Assembly: GCA_020310875.1 (NCBI GenBank)
Contig: CM035413.1
Location: 161,773,306 to 161,837,305, forward strand
Reading direction: 5' to 3'
DNA: 64,000 nt
From: Ceratopteris richardii
Taxonomy: Eukaryota > Streptophyta > Polypodiopsida > Polypodiales > Pteridaceae
Under the pieces are notes generated by a model that saw only the letters and a program-made list of their open reading frames with translations, had not been told where the DNA came from and did no database searches. The translations under genes and the position numbers were made by a program. Within the stretch, counting starts at the first letter, position 1. The number at the start of each line of letters is the position of its first letter. Of this stretch, positions 36,601-50,800 are shown in pieces.

Positions 36601-38640
36601 ATTAAGTGATAAGTGGCTGACAAGAGAAAAAGTAAGTGGGTATAGGGATCAAGCCCAAAGGAATTGTGTGATTTGAATACGCATCACTCAATGAATTAAA
36701 ATCAAACATATCAAAACGATTCCTTGCGATACATTTGAACAAGACAAGAACCTCTAAAAGAAAATGCACAAAGAACTAAGTGATTGACCTAATCAAAGGA
36801 ATGAGTGCGATAAGGTGAGATTAGGATTAATGAACCTGAGATCTGGAAAATACTTAGGGAAAAGTGATAAGCGGAGTGTTTGATCTTCTAAGGCTAGCGT
36901 GAGAACTACAACATGATCGTGGGCCCAATAGCTAGGCAGTTATCCATACGAGGTTAGTTCGGACACGAGTGACTCGAATATGTCTTTCAACATGGGTAGA
37001 CTAGGGGTGTCGTTTAACGTAGCCCACCTAGAGAAGACAGAGGGACCCTACAAGACTAAGTTGGAGTATATCCGTATGAATAGATTGGGTGCCATGGTAT
37101 ATGAGGATGGCCTTCATAGGTCAATAATTCAACTACATAACCCCGACCAACCCATGGGGTTAGAAACATCCAACTGTGAAGTTTGAAAACGAGGCTTACA
37201 TAGAAAAAGAAGGGACCATGTATATTGTCACAATTAGTTCTGACTCATCAAATGAACTAGGTGAGATGGTAGAAATTGCGGACATAGATGTGGAAGGACA
37301 CAGTAAACAGATTGAGGAACCTAGGACACCAAGAGGAAAATTTGTACTAACGAGGGTGATGACTCCTAAGTGGATGCCCAAGGATAATAGAAGTATAGAA
37401 CTGTTTTGGAACAAGGAGACCAATGAAGCCTTTTGGAGATACAGGTGAGAGCATCCTACTGCTGCAGGAGCAAACATGATTTATGAACTAAAGGACCCAA
37501 AGATCCCAGGAAAAGTAGTATACTTAGATGACACATCAAAACGAGTGTATAAGGTCACAGAACATGGTCGTCATGTGTACACATGGGGAGGAGAATTAGT
37601 TTTTCCACTACTAAGATTGCAAGTATCTAAGGATAGTTTGGGTATCGGCACATCTGAGGGACATAGAGAGAAGAATAAGGAAGGCGCAGAGAGTAGTTTC
37701 ATCCATTGTGTAGGAAGGGAGAGGGCCCCTATCGAGAATGGGAGGGTTGAAAGAGAACCACTCAGGGATCATAGGGATCACAGGGGTGGGGACGGTTTTC
37801 CCCTACGTAGACCAAGAGACTACCCTAGAACTTTGAGGCCTAGTTAATTAGTGAAGGCTATGAAGAATTGTTTTGACGGATCGGGAGATCCCTACAAGCA
37901 CGTAGCAGAATTCAAGCAGGTGCTACAGGATGAACAAGTCAAAGACATGTTTACACAATTTAATGCCTTTGGACTCACTCTAAAGGGTGATGCGTTGGAT
38001 TGGTTTCAACCATTGCAGCAACACCAATTTAGAGACATCCACCACATGATGGAGCCCTTCATTATAGACTTTTCCAAGAGTGGAATCAGACACAACACAT
38101 CCTCTTTGATACACACATTCAAAGAAACCCCTCAAGAGACAGTGAGGATGGCCGGGCAAAGATTCAGACGTTACATAGAGAGATGCCCCCCCATTGGAAG
38201 TACCCACTCAAGCCAAATTGATAGCTTTGTTCATAGATGGCCTATTGAGTGCTAAGTTCAGATCATACGTCTTCCTAAAGGAGCCAAGAACCTTGGATCA
38301 ATGTTTATGTATCTGTGTAGAAATAGAAGATAACTTAGGAGATGAGCTAGAACTTCCTAAGGTTCACAAAGATTCGGATAACACTACAGAGACCATCCAG
38401 ATGTTCCAATTCAATAGAGGACTTAGCGGAACAAGTGGCCAAACGATTGGGAGTCTCTAGCAAACCAGGCATCAAATTATCCCCCCCCTTGAAGTTGTTA
38501 TACTTGTGGAGGTGACCATATGACGAACATGTGTCCACAGGCAATGCAACCCATAGGAAACTCCAATGGAATGTACTGTACCATAGAGCACAGATACACT
38601 AACCACACTGCTTAGGAATGTCCATATAATAAACAAGTGG
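36601..38640 (+). pseudogene. Gypsy-1 gag, disrupted
   Basis: An N-terminal NLRSGK word at about 36832 is typical of plant gypsy gag starts. Then come frames 36980-37186, 37176-37448 and 37476-37847 of unknown gag sequence, a retrotransposon-gag core (FDGSGDPYKHVAEFKQVL, ALDWFQPL, 37851-38255) continued in another frame at 38194-38460 (LIALFIDGLL), and a knuckle CYTCGGDHMTNMC at 38496-38534. The knuckle spacing is CX2CX3HX4C, one residue short of the norm. At least five stops or frameshifts interrupt it. Confidence 0.75.
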
Positions 38641-38657
38641 TTAGGCAGAGTTACCCT

Positions 38658-40193
<1,536 letters not shown>

Positions 40194-40194
40194 C

Positions 40195-40210
40195 TGGCGC
40201 CGTCTCTGGG
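40195..40210 (+). other. Gypsy-2 primer binding site
   Basis: TGGCGCCGTCTCTGGG, similar to the TGGCGCCGTTGCCGGG site common in plant gypsy elements, one base after the LTR end. Confidence 0.82.
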
Positions 40211-40303
40211 AAGATGGAAACATATTTGGAAGAACTAGTAAGGGTAGAGCAGTACTCAAGATAAGCAATGGAGAATAGTAACCGTTAGTTGAAGAAGTGA
40301 TAT

Positions 40304-42120
40304 ATGCCGGTTACTCGTTCCGGTGAGTCCTACCCAAAGTATAGGAGAGATCAACATCCCTGGGCAGTTCCAAACTTATTAGGGACACCCCGGGGTGGTC
40401 GGAGTACAGGCCAGTTAAGTCAAGTTGCAGAAGGATCGGAGCCAGTCAGTAATGATTCTGGTGTTAGTTCGGTAACACATGACGAGATTCCGGTGAATTT
40501 CAGTGTGAGTCCGAAACTTTTTGGAGAAGGTACAGTGACTTCTAGGTGTAAAGAGACGCAGTGCGGAGTCAGTTCGGCACTATCTGGTCAGAATTCAGCC
40601 AGTTTCGGTGATAGGTTCGCGGTATCGGGTGAGAATGTGTCCGGTGATAGGGTAACCTGGTTCGGTGAGAGTTCGGTGAGTTCCGGTGGAAGTTCGGAAT
40701 CACTCGGTGGCAATTTGAAGTTTTTTTATAAGACTGCGGTGCTGCCTGGTGGACACTTATTGCGTTCACCCCTTTTCGGTGCGAGTCTACCTAATTTCGA
40801 CACCAAAGCTGAGGAAAGGCTGCTGGGTTTGGAGTTAAGCAAACGGTTCGACGACATTTTTGGACCGGAAAGTGAACATGCTGACCATACAGATTCAGAA
40901 GGTCAAGAGACACCCCCTCAAAATTCAGGTAACAACAACACTACCAACAATAGCACCATGAGTGGCTCACAGCAACAGCAACAAACACTGCCACAGCCGC
41001 AACCGCAATTTCAATAGAAACAACAACAGTAGCCACAACCAATCGTTCCACCTCGACCGGTCCCAACCGGAGTGACCTATATGAAATTTGGTGGATTTCT
41101 GGGGGATGACCCCGACGCACATGTTCGCACATTCGAAATTAGTTATGCAGTGTTGAATCACCCACCAGATCCAGCGTACAAGGCCATCGTGTTTCAAGAC
41201 ACACTGGTTAATGAAGCAGCAAGGTGGCTGACAGAATATGATATTAATCATTTCGGTAATTATGAAGATGTGAGGGATGCGTTCTTGCAGAGATTTCGGC
41301 TGAAGAAGAACCCTGCAGAAATTTTTGACTATTTGCAGAACAATCGATAAAAACTACACTAGAGTGTCCAGGAGTATGCAACACTGTTCAGAACTCACTT
41401 AAGGCAGCTGCCACCGGTGCATGCCAACCTGCCAGATGATGTCATAACACAATGGTTTATCAATGGCTTGAATCCACAGTTAAAACAAATCATGATCATT
41501 CGCTGTGTGGGCAGATGACATTGGACGCTGTCATTGCAATGGCCTTGCAGTTGGAGCACAAAGTTGGAGGCTTTATGGAGGATCTGGAATGATTGAAGGC
41601 AAGTAAGAACATAACCGAGGATCCGTTCAAACAAGTGTACTGTACTAAGTGTAAGAATCCCGATCACACCAATTCCACATGTGCTCTCAACCAAATGTAT
41701 TGTGCTATCTGTACCACGACAGGGCACTCAACAGAAACATGTGCATACAATGCAAAGGTGTAGGGTAGAACGGCAGTAAACGCCATAATATAGGAGCCGG
41801 GCCCACCAGCAACCTATTATGTACCGCCACAGTTGCGAACCAACCAGCAGCAGGGATATAGGAATTATCGAGGACCGCGAAGTAACAATTTCAATCAAAA
41901 TCGATGGCAGGCAGGTACATCGGCGGAAGGTACCTCTCTCCCACCCCCTCGATGTCATTTTTGCGACGAGGTTGGCCATATTCGTAGATTTTGTAAAGAA
42001 ACCGCAGAGTACGACAAAAGAAAGAAGGAAAGACAAAGTCCGATGACAAATATGGTTTATATTTCCCCAGTCAAGTCACAAGCAGCCGTAGTACAGACAA
42101 GATCAGGAAAATAGTTGCAA
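40304..42120 (+). pseudogene. Gypsy-2 gag, disrupted
   Basis: Starts MPVTRSGESYPKYR (TRSG word of plant gypsy gag). A Ser/Gly-rich N-terminal 170 residues with repeated SSVSSGG-like words is followed by a Gln-rich run ended by TAG at 41015 and 41033. The gag core has KFGGFLGDDPDAHVRTFE and DAFLQRFR. A TAA at 41348 and a frameshift near 41500 precede knuckles at 41641-41682, 41701-41742 and 41953-41994, each CX2CX4HX4C. The Gln-to-stop changes are C-to-T. Confidence 0.87.
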
Positions 42121-44975
42121 CCAACAGCTGAGGTTTTCGAGCCCGGAATTCGTGAGCAACAATAGATGTTTGCAAAGGCCACTCAATGGACAACTAAGCA
42201 GCCGACGGTGTTCCCTGACCCAGTTTCGGTAACTCAGCCTCCTCTACCAAATGCAAGACCGCATGCACATAATTCCGCTCTGGCAACATCAGAATCACAA
42301 CCAGAGTCGGTCATGACCACAACAAAAACAGACCAGGTCTGGGACATTATATCTAAGGCTTCAATCACACTCCCTCTGGGACAATTGCTCGCCCTAGTTC
42401 CGGGTGTAAGACAATAATTCCAACAGTAGGTCAGCCCCGAACCTTCATATACTCCGACAACTGTGACCATACAACCAGAGGCGGATCCTACGGTGGATCA
42501 TTCAGTACCCTTGATCACCGTTTGGTATAAAAACCAGAAGATCACATAAGTTTTAATTGATGGCGGGTCGGGTGTGAATATTGCAACAACAGCACTCTGT
42601 AAGAAACTCGGTTGGACCCAAATTGAACCAGTGGAGTTCTTTGTGCGAATGGCGGACCAATCTAGAGTCCATCCGGTAGGACTAGTACATAATATTCCTA
42701 TTACCTTGCACGGAACTACATTTAAAATGACCTTTGTAGTCCTGGAGTTACCCGAATCTAGCCTCGACTACAATTTACTTTTCGGTCAACCCTGGCTCAA
42801 GCAAGCCAAAGTTGTTCAGGATTGGTCAGCTCAAGAGTTAATTTTTAAGAACAATCACCGGAAATATGTTGTTACATTGGATGCTATGCAACCTTGTGAT
42901 CTACATGCACACCCATACGTAGCAGAGCCAGTCCATATGTTGGATGGACTATCTGATGATGAGGAGGAGGCTTTCCTCAAGACCAACAAGGACCTTATCC
43001 CATTAGGTACTATAAACTTACAGGCGGTAGCAGATAAGCAGAGTCCGGCAGCTTGTACAGTCGTACCAATGACCGAAGAAGCAGAAGCAGATGATGACAT
43101 AACTATGGATGAAGCGACCTTACAACAACTGTTGCAGCCAGCTGATGACTTGGCCCAGCCTCGACAGTTTTATGTACTGGAGGATCAATTGGTAACATAC
43201 AACTTGGGTGACACGGTCAACTCGAGACCAGTTAAAATTAAGGTAGGATTAGAAGACAAATTTGAAGATGATTTGGTACAACTCCTACGTGAATTCTCAG
43301 ATGTTTTCGCTTGGGACTACAGAGACATGAAGGGCCTTGACCCACGGATTTATCAACATAGAGTGGTACTAAAACCGGATGCGAAACCTATCAAACAGCC
43401 TAGTTACAGGATGAATCCTAACTATGCGGCAAAGGTTAAGGCCGAACTTGATCGGTTATTGAAGGTGGGATTTATTGTGCCAATTGAGCATGCGGACTGG
43501 ATCTCACCAATAGTGATCGTGCCGAAGAAAAACAAGCAGTTACGCATTTGTGTCGACTACTGGAAGCTTAATGCAGCCATCGTACCGGATCCGTTCCCTC
43601 TTCCTTTTCTGGATATAATGCTCGGTAGGGTAGCAGATCACGAAATGTATTCTTTCCTGGATGGCTACAGTGGATATAAACAAGTGAGGATGGCAGAACA
43701 GGATATACCGAAGACAACATTCATCACCAACTGGGGTGTCTATGCCTGCACCGTAATGTGGTTCGGTTTACGGAATGCCCCGAGTACATTCCAAAGATGT
43801 ATGCAGGAAGTTTTCTCACCTTACTTGACAACGTTTATGCAAGTTTATTTGGATGATTTTTCATTGTTTGGTGACACTTCAGCACACCTGTATCATTTAC
43901 GGTGTTGCTTTGAAAAGTGCCGAGAGTATCGATTATGTTTAAATCCTACCAAATCAGTTTTTGCGATCTCCTGTGGAAAGCTGCTTGGTCATATCATCTC
44001 TAAAAAAGGAATACAGGTAGATCCTGATAAAGTAGCAACTGTCTTGGAGGCACCGGTCCCAAAGATATCGAAAGAAGTTATGAGGTTCCTTGGCCAAATC
44101 CGGTGGCATGGCAGACATTTACGGTGGTTAGCTCATCTAGCGACGCCACTTAACAGACTTATGACCAGTACCCCACGGAAGTATGAATGGACTAATGAGT
44201 GTCAAATGGCATTTGATCGTTTGAAGGTCTTATTGATGCAGGCTCCGATCTTGCAACCGCCTGATTGGGAACATCCATTTCATGTATTTGTGGATGCTTC
44301 AGACATAGCGATTGGAAGTGTGCTGATGCAACAAACTGATAAATGATTTCGGCCTGTGTACTATGCGAGCCACAGATTAGCTCCTACAGAAAGGAATTAC
44401 TCCGTGATAGAACGTGAGTGTCTTGGTTTAGTATACTATGTTAAGAAATTTTGGCATTACTTGCTGGGATAAAAATTCACTTTCCATGTGGATCATACCG
44501 CACTCGTGTATTTGGTTTGCCAACAACATTTAGGTGGCAGATTGACAAGATGGGTTTTACTACTACAGGAGTTTGATTATGAAGTCATTCACCGACCTGG
44601 TACGGCACATGTCTTGGCAGACTTTTTATCTCGACTGGACTCCAGTGAGTATCCAGTAGGTGTTGATGATACTACACCGGCTATTTACGTCACCGAGACA
44701 ACTCCTGAAGAATCTGTAGAACTTCCTATTGCCCCTACATACTATGATACGTTAATGACTTTTCTTAGTGATGGTTGTCTCCCTCCTAATACTCCCACTG
44801 CTCTGTGCCGTAAAATTGGAGTCTACAGTAGACGATTCCGGTTGATTGTGGGTCAAATGTATTACATAGATCATACTGGTGTCTTGCTCAGATGTATCCC
44901 TCCCCATGAAGCGGCATCAGTTATTGCCATGGCTCACGCAACACCCACTAGAGGACACTTCGTAGCAGTGTGATG
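42121..44975 (+). pseudogene. Gypsy-2 protease-RT-RNase H region
   Basis: Protease DGGSG at 42559-42573 with LLFGQPWL downstream. RT has MNPNYAAKVKAELDRLLK.GFI, WISPIVIVPKK, RICVDYWKLNA and YLDD at 43846-43857 (catalytic Asp pair intact), then LGHIISKKGIQVDPDKV. RNase [46 protein letters not shown] and ADFLSRLD. The long frame 42574-44346 is open for 590 codons. Stops occur at 42549, 44344 and 44470. The zinc domain of integrase begins (AHATPTRGHF) and stops at 44971. Confidence 0.9.
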
Positions 44976-45479
44976 TCTGTCAACGGTCTAGATAGCCCTT
45001 GCAGCGATACTTCTTTCCCCTTCAACCTGTCTTACCTCTGGAGCCTTTCCATAAGTGGGGTTTAGATTTCATTGGCCCAATTACACCCCCAACTACCCTC
45101 ACCAATAATCGATATATTTTGATTTGTACAGATTATGCCACTAAGTGGGCGGAAGCTTGGGCTTTACGTTCTGCCATAGCTGTTTCGGTGGCCAAATGTT
45201 TAATGAAGGATGTCTTCCCTCGATATGGATTACCTCTGGAAATAGTGACGGACTAGGGTACACATTTTGCAAACAACTTAATGCAAGTGCTGACTCAGAC
45301 TTTCCAGGTTGTACACAAATTCAGCTCACCTTACTATCCACGTGCCAATGGTCTGGCTAAGAGTACGAATAAGACTTTGTTGAATATGCTCTTCAAATTG
45401 ATCTTGGATTGTCTGGAACGCTGGGACCAGCTGGTACCTGTAGTTTTGTGGGCTTACCGGACCACGTACAAAGTGGAAA
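44976..45479 (+). pseudogene. Gypsy-2 integrase, deleted and truncated
   Basis: The His-Cys zinc region has lost about 50 codons between GHF and CDVCQR. The core keeps GLDFIGP, ICTDYATKWAEAW, VTD and YYPRANG. TAG at 45254 follows the second Asp, and the catalytic Glu is replaced by Lys (AKSTNK where AESTNK-type is expected; codon AAG at 45359). It breaks off after TTYKVETG at 45479. Confidence 0.88.
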
Positions 45480-47245
45480 CCGGTGTGGAGGTGATCGCAA
45501 TCCGGGTGGATTGGGTCTGGTCGTGGCACACACAGGGTGTATAAATCTAATGAATGTTGGAAGGTTTAAGGACATGAAAGTAAAATTAATTTTGAGTATG
45601 GAGAAGAGAGAGATGTTGAAATAAATATGGGAATGGGAATGTAGGAGTGCAAGTTAGATTTATGAACATGAATGATAAGAATGAAAGAGAACCATACACA
45701 CAAATCAAATTTGGAAGGAAGAATGATCCATTGAAGAAGCTTCTTAAACACTTCCTAATTCTAATCCATATGCATAGTCCTCTTTGGATGATATGTATGC
45801 ATGACGAGAATAGATGGAACCCTTACACATAAATTAGTTTCAAAAGGAAGAATGGCCCAATTTGGAGCTTCTTATACACTTTTAGAAACTAATCAATATG
45901 TATGGGTATGTATGGATTATATGCATGCAAGTGAATTATGATGATAGAGTTTAATCACAAGCTCAATGAAACATCCTCACTGGTTCAACGCAATACTGCG
46001 GAGCCTTCTCACACATAGAAGAAAATAGAAGACATGTAAAAACACTTAAGAGACTGAGAGATGAGAAAAGAGACAAGTGACACGTGATATGAATTAAAAG
46101 GATTTGAATTAAGATACATGTATAAGATCGTCATGGTACGTCATGCTAAGCAGTCTACTGATCAAAGGCGGTTCCGACCTTCAAACCATGATAGTTCAAC
46201 CGAATGTCATACGTAAGAAGGTGAGTTCCACTTCATTGACCCTATGTATGTCTAGGCTCATAACATCTAAATAAAGAAGTCTAAGACTCATTAAAAACCA
46301 GCTCTAACTCATTCACACGCCCCACCGAGGGTGAGTCAAGATAGAGATGCTGGTTTCAAGAGCCTATCCTAGATTGGAGTTCTAACTTAAATCTGAAGCT
46401 ATGTACTATACTCATAATAGCCCACCTTGGATCCTCACTCGCTCAACCGAGGGTGATCGTCTCAAGGAAACCGTAAGCTAGCAAGAGCCCTATGCATGCC
46501 TAACAATGATGCGCTAGGAGTTTGGAGGGGGGTTTATATAGTTTTTTGAATGAATTTGGGCCCTTTGATCTAGAGAAATCAACTCTCAACTCTAGGATCA
46601 CTACTTTCGATTACAACCATTTGATTAATCAAATCAATGGCTTGGAATTGTTCTTTCTATCAAATCTAGTGTAAAGGATTGAAATTTAGGTGCCTTCATT
46701 CTGCACCATTGGATCTGGGGATGCTCTGGACCGTCGGATCAGTGCTGACATCAGTTTGGATAAGATAAGCCACTATTTTTGGAGAAAAGCTGCATTATTG
46801 ATCTTTGATTGTCAAAAAAGACTTCTTTTATGGAAAAACTCGTGGATCCTTCTTGCTTTAAGCATAAGTGCATCTCCCCCCTTGAATATGAGCTCATCTT
46901 GATCGTACAACATGGCTCAATCAGCTTTCGCCATGTGGTGGCCCTTCAACCCTTCAATTTACTTAAACTAGAAAATTGCGGTGATCCTGAAAACTGTACT
47001 TTGTGCTCTTTGACCCTCCAAATAGGCTTTGATGAAGATGAAACTTTGTAGGACTATGTTTCCAAAGAACTCCTTCAAGAATATGCAAAAAAAACTTCAG
47101 AATATCTTCGTTGTACAAGTTTGTCTACATTTGGAAGCTTGCAAGGTGGCCTTAAGGTCTCTAGGAAGCTCTGATAGCCTTGAAACTTTGTACAAATATG
47201 TAGCCACATATGGTCTTTATACATGCCAAACCATATGGCTAACAT

Positions 47246-47250
47246 AAATT
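47246..47250. repeat. Copia-4 target-site duplication (left)
   Basis: AAATT, repeated at 52412-52416. The unoccupied homologous site is present at 56094-56098. Confidence 0.95.
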
Positions 47251-47480
47251 TGTTGATATATTTAGGTAGTGATGTGTGTGAACACTCTAGGACTGCCGGG
47301 GCACTTTTTTCCCTCTTTAGGAGGTTTTTTTCCCCCGGCTTGTATATACGCCTATTGCCCTAATGGGCTACTTATCTTTGTACATTCTCTAGTAATACAT
47401 TCAGTCTTGTGTGTTGTGCTCCAAGCTTCTCCTACTTCCTTGTGCTGTTCGCGTGCTTCCGCAGACGTCTATCTCCAACA
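47251..47480 (+). repeat. Copia-4 5' LTR
   Basis: 230 bp, TGTTGATATATTTAGG to CTATCTCCAACA. It contains TTGTATATAC at about 47340, a possible TATA element. Confidence 0.97.
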
Positions 47481-47482
47481 AT

Positions 47483-47494
47483 TGGTATCAGAGC
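47483..47494 (+). other. Copia-4 primer binding site
   Basis: TGGTATCAGAGC two bases after the LTR; initiator Met-tRNA complement. Confidence 0.95.
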
Positions 47495-47835
47495 AGGTCG
47501 TCGCTTCTTTTAGGGCGCCGTCGACACTCCTCCGTTTGCAGTCTCAGATTCGCACGATATTTGGTGAGCATACTTAGGGTGTTTTCGAGATCAAAACAGC
47601 TTTGTTCTGTGGTGCCAAAATCGCGATCTGAGCTCGTTTCGGCCTCCGAACACACTATCACAGCGCTTGTGTAGGCTATTTCGTCCTTTTGTGCCAAAGG
47701 TATATACCAGTTTCTGTTCGCCAGTTTAAGCGTCTCGAAGTCTGCTACAGGTCTAGCAGAACTCGTCTGGGCAGTTCTGTTCAACTTTTTGAGATACAGT
47801 CAATTTTCTGCATCAAGGTATTTTAGTCACCGGCC

Positions 47836-50800
47836 ATGGCTGAAAGCAGTGATGTATTCCGTATGTTGGCTGTTGAGGATAAGTTGGATGGTACCAACTA
47901 CCCATTATGGGCTTATATGATGCGACATGTACTGGTTGCAAAAGGACTGTGGAACATTGTGCAGGGTGTTGAAAGACGTCCTGTTACACCTGCGACTACA
48001 GGTACTACAAATATAGGTGCTGGAGGTACTGGAGCTGATGAAGATGGTGTCGAAGATGATATTCCGCAGATTCCTGTTCGCGCTGCTGTTTCTGTTGCAC
48101 CTACTGCAGAGCAGATTCGTTGGGATGGCAGAGATGCCTAGGCACATGCATTGATAGCTTTGTCTGTAAAACGTGCCATTATTCCTCACATTCGCTCTTG
48201 CAGAACAGCAAAGGATGCTTGGGATACACTTACCACTTTGTACCAGGCTAGGAATGAGGCTCGTGTTGCTTACCTCCGAAAACAGTTGGAGAGTGAGCAC
48301 ATGAATGAAGGTGATTCTATGGACAGTTTTCTTACAAAGTCAAAGACCTGAAGGAACAATTGATTTCTGCTGATGAGGTTATACCAGATAGCTCACTTGT
48401 GCAGACCGTTCTGAATGGTCTTCCTGATTCATATCAGAGTTTTGCCTCTACTCTTCGGTTGATGATGAAAGGCAATCCGAATGCCTTGTCATTTGAAGAA
48501 TTAGTCTCTGTTCTGTTGCAGGAAGATCAGTCCAGGCAGAACAGGTCCATTATGCATGTTGCAGATCAAGCTTTCCTGGCTAGTCAAAAGGGCAAAGGAA
48601 AATGGAGCTTTTCTACTAGTAAGCAAAAATCTGCAAATGCTGCACAATCGAAGAACCAGGATAAAGATGAAAAGAAATCAGAAAAGCAGAAATTGTTCTG
48701 CAAGTACTGTAAAGGAAATGATCATATTATAAAGAACTGTCCAAAACTGGCTGCTAAAGAGGCAAAGAAGAAAGAGGCTGGAATGGTTGTTGCAGAGGCC
48801 TCTACACCAAAAACAGAGTCTGCAAATCTTGTGCAGGAAGAAGAATGGGCGTTTACTACTGTCTGCAGTTTTGACCCATCTTCTCATGATCAGTGCATGT
48901 CTGCAGTAGACTCAGATGTTTGGTACTTTGACAGTGGGGCGACCAAACATATTACCTCACAGCGCAGTTTCTTCTCTTCACTCGAGCCTGCCCCTACAGG
49001 GAATACTGTCACATGCGCCAATAACTCCTCTTATCCTGTTATGGGAGTTGGTAAGATCATTCTGACTACTGCTGATGGTAGTTCTTTCACTTTGTCAGAT
49101 GCTTTATTTGTGCCAGGGATAAAAAAGAATCTGTTATCAGTTTCTGCATTAGCCAAGATTGGCTTGGTTGTGAAATTTGTTGATGACAGGTGTACAGTCC
49201 ATGATCTCTCAAATGGCGATGTGATTATTGCTTCTGGCATCTTATGTCGTGGGCTGTATAAGCTCATAGACTATGAAAGATCTGTGAATGATTCGGCATG
49301 TGCAGTTCATGATTCTCAGGCTATGTCAGATGCAAAGCTTTGGCATGCACGCTTTGGTCATCTGAATTTTGCTAGTTTGTTACGCCTGCAGAAATCTGAA
49401 ATGGTGTCCTCTTTGCCCAAACTTGAGGCACCTGGAAAACATGTTTGTGAAGGCTGTATTTTGGGCAAAATGCAGCATTCTTCCTTTCCAAAAGATGGTT
49501 CAGTTCGGGCTACGCAGAAATTGCAGCTTGTACATAGTGATGTCTGTGGTCCTATGCAGACACCCTCTTTTGGAAATTACCTTTACTTCGTGAATTTCAT
49601 TGATGATTTTTCCAGGCATGCATGGGTATATCCACTCAAAGCAAAGTCCGAAGTGTTCATGTGCTTCAAACAGTTTTTGGTTTTAGCTGAAAATCTGTCA
49701 GCATGTAAAATGGGCACCCTCCGTTCTGATCGAGGGGGGGAATATATGTCTTCAGATTTTAATGCATTTCTGGCTGAACGTGGGATAAAACACCAGTGTA
49801 CAGTACCGTATACACCTCAACAGAATGGAGTTGCTGAACGAAAGAACAGGTCACTCATGGAGATGGCGAGGTGCATGGTCCGAAGTCAGGCTTTACCACA
49901 TAGTTTCTGGCTTGAGGCTGTCATGTGTGCAGCATATGTACTGAACAGGTGTCCCACTAAAGCATTGCAGTCTATCATTCCATATGAGGCTTGGCATGAC
50001 CGGAAGCCATCTGTTGCTCATCTGCGTGTTTTTGGTTGTTTGGCATATGCATTAGTGCCTTAACAACATCGCAGAAAATTGGATGATAAGGCAGTAAAAT
50101 GTATTTTTGTTGGGTACAGTTCTGAAAGTAAAGGCTATCGTCTGTATCATCCACAGACTAAACGCATTCTGGTTATCCGTGATGTTGTCTTTGTGGAAGA
50201 TGCTATTCAGCCATTGCTTTCATGTACTAAGGAGACATTTGTTAGCTCCAAAGACATGTATGATACTTTGATGCCTCTTTTTACAGGTGGACAGGCTAGT
50301 GTTGGTCCTAATGAGGCAGCTTCTCAGCCTTTGCAAGTTTCATATGATGATGCAGATCATTCCATTTCTGATGCAGATTTACATGATGCACTTGCTGATG
50401 AGAGAGCTGATATTGAGCAGGCAAAAACTATGCCAAAATGGCTGGTGCAGACTTTGCATGACAGCAAATTAGATGCACCTTTGTCATATCGTACTCGTTC
50501 ATGCTCTCATAGTACCTCCTTTGCATCAGATTGCTATGCTATGGCTGCATCTAGTCTCTGTGATGAGAATGAGCCTGTTTCTTTTGATGAAGCATAAAAT
50601 TCAGAAAATTGGATGGCTGCTATGCAATCTGAATATGATGCTATAATGAAGAATGGTACATGGTCCTTATGTGACTTGCCTCCTGGCAAGAAGGCCATTG
50701 GCACTAAGTGGGTATACAAGCTGAAGCGTAAACCTGATGGTACCGTTGACAGGTATAAGGCTAGGCTTGTTGCAAAGGGTTATGCGCAGGAAAGAGGCAT

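Larger units (their letters stand above)
34990..38657 (+). mobile_element. Gypsy-1: 5' half of a gypsy retrotransposon
   Basis: A probable 5' LTR (about 34990-35556, with TATAAATAG at 35240), a decayed Asp-tRNA-type primer site at 35559, a 1-kb leader with a degenerate minisatellite, and gag with a zinc knuckle up to about 38640. Protease onward is absent because Gypsy-2 begins at about 38658. The left LTR edge is uncertain. Confidence 0.7.
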
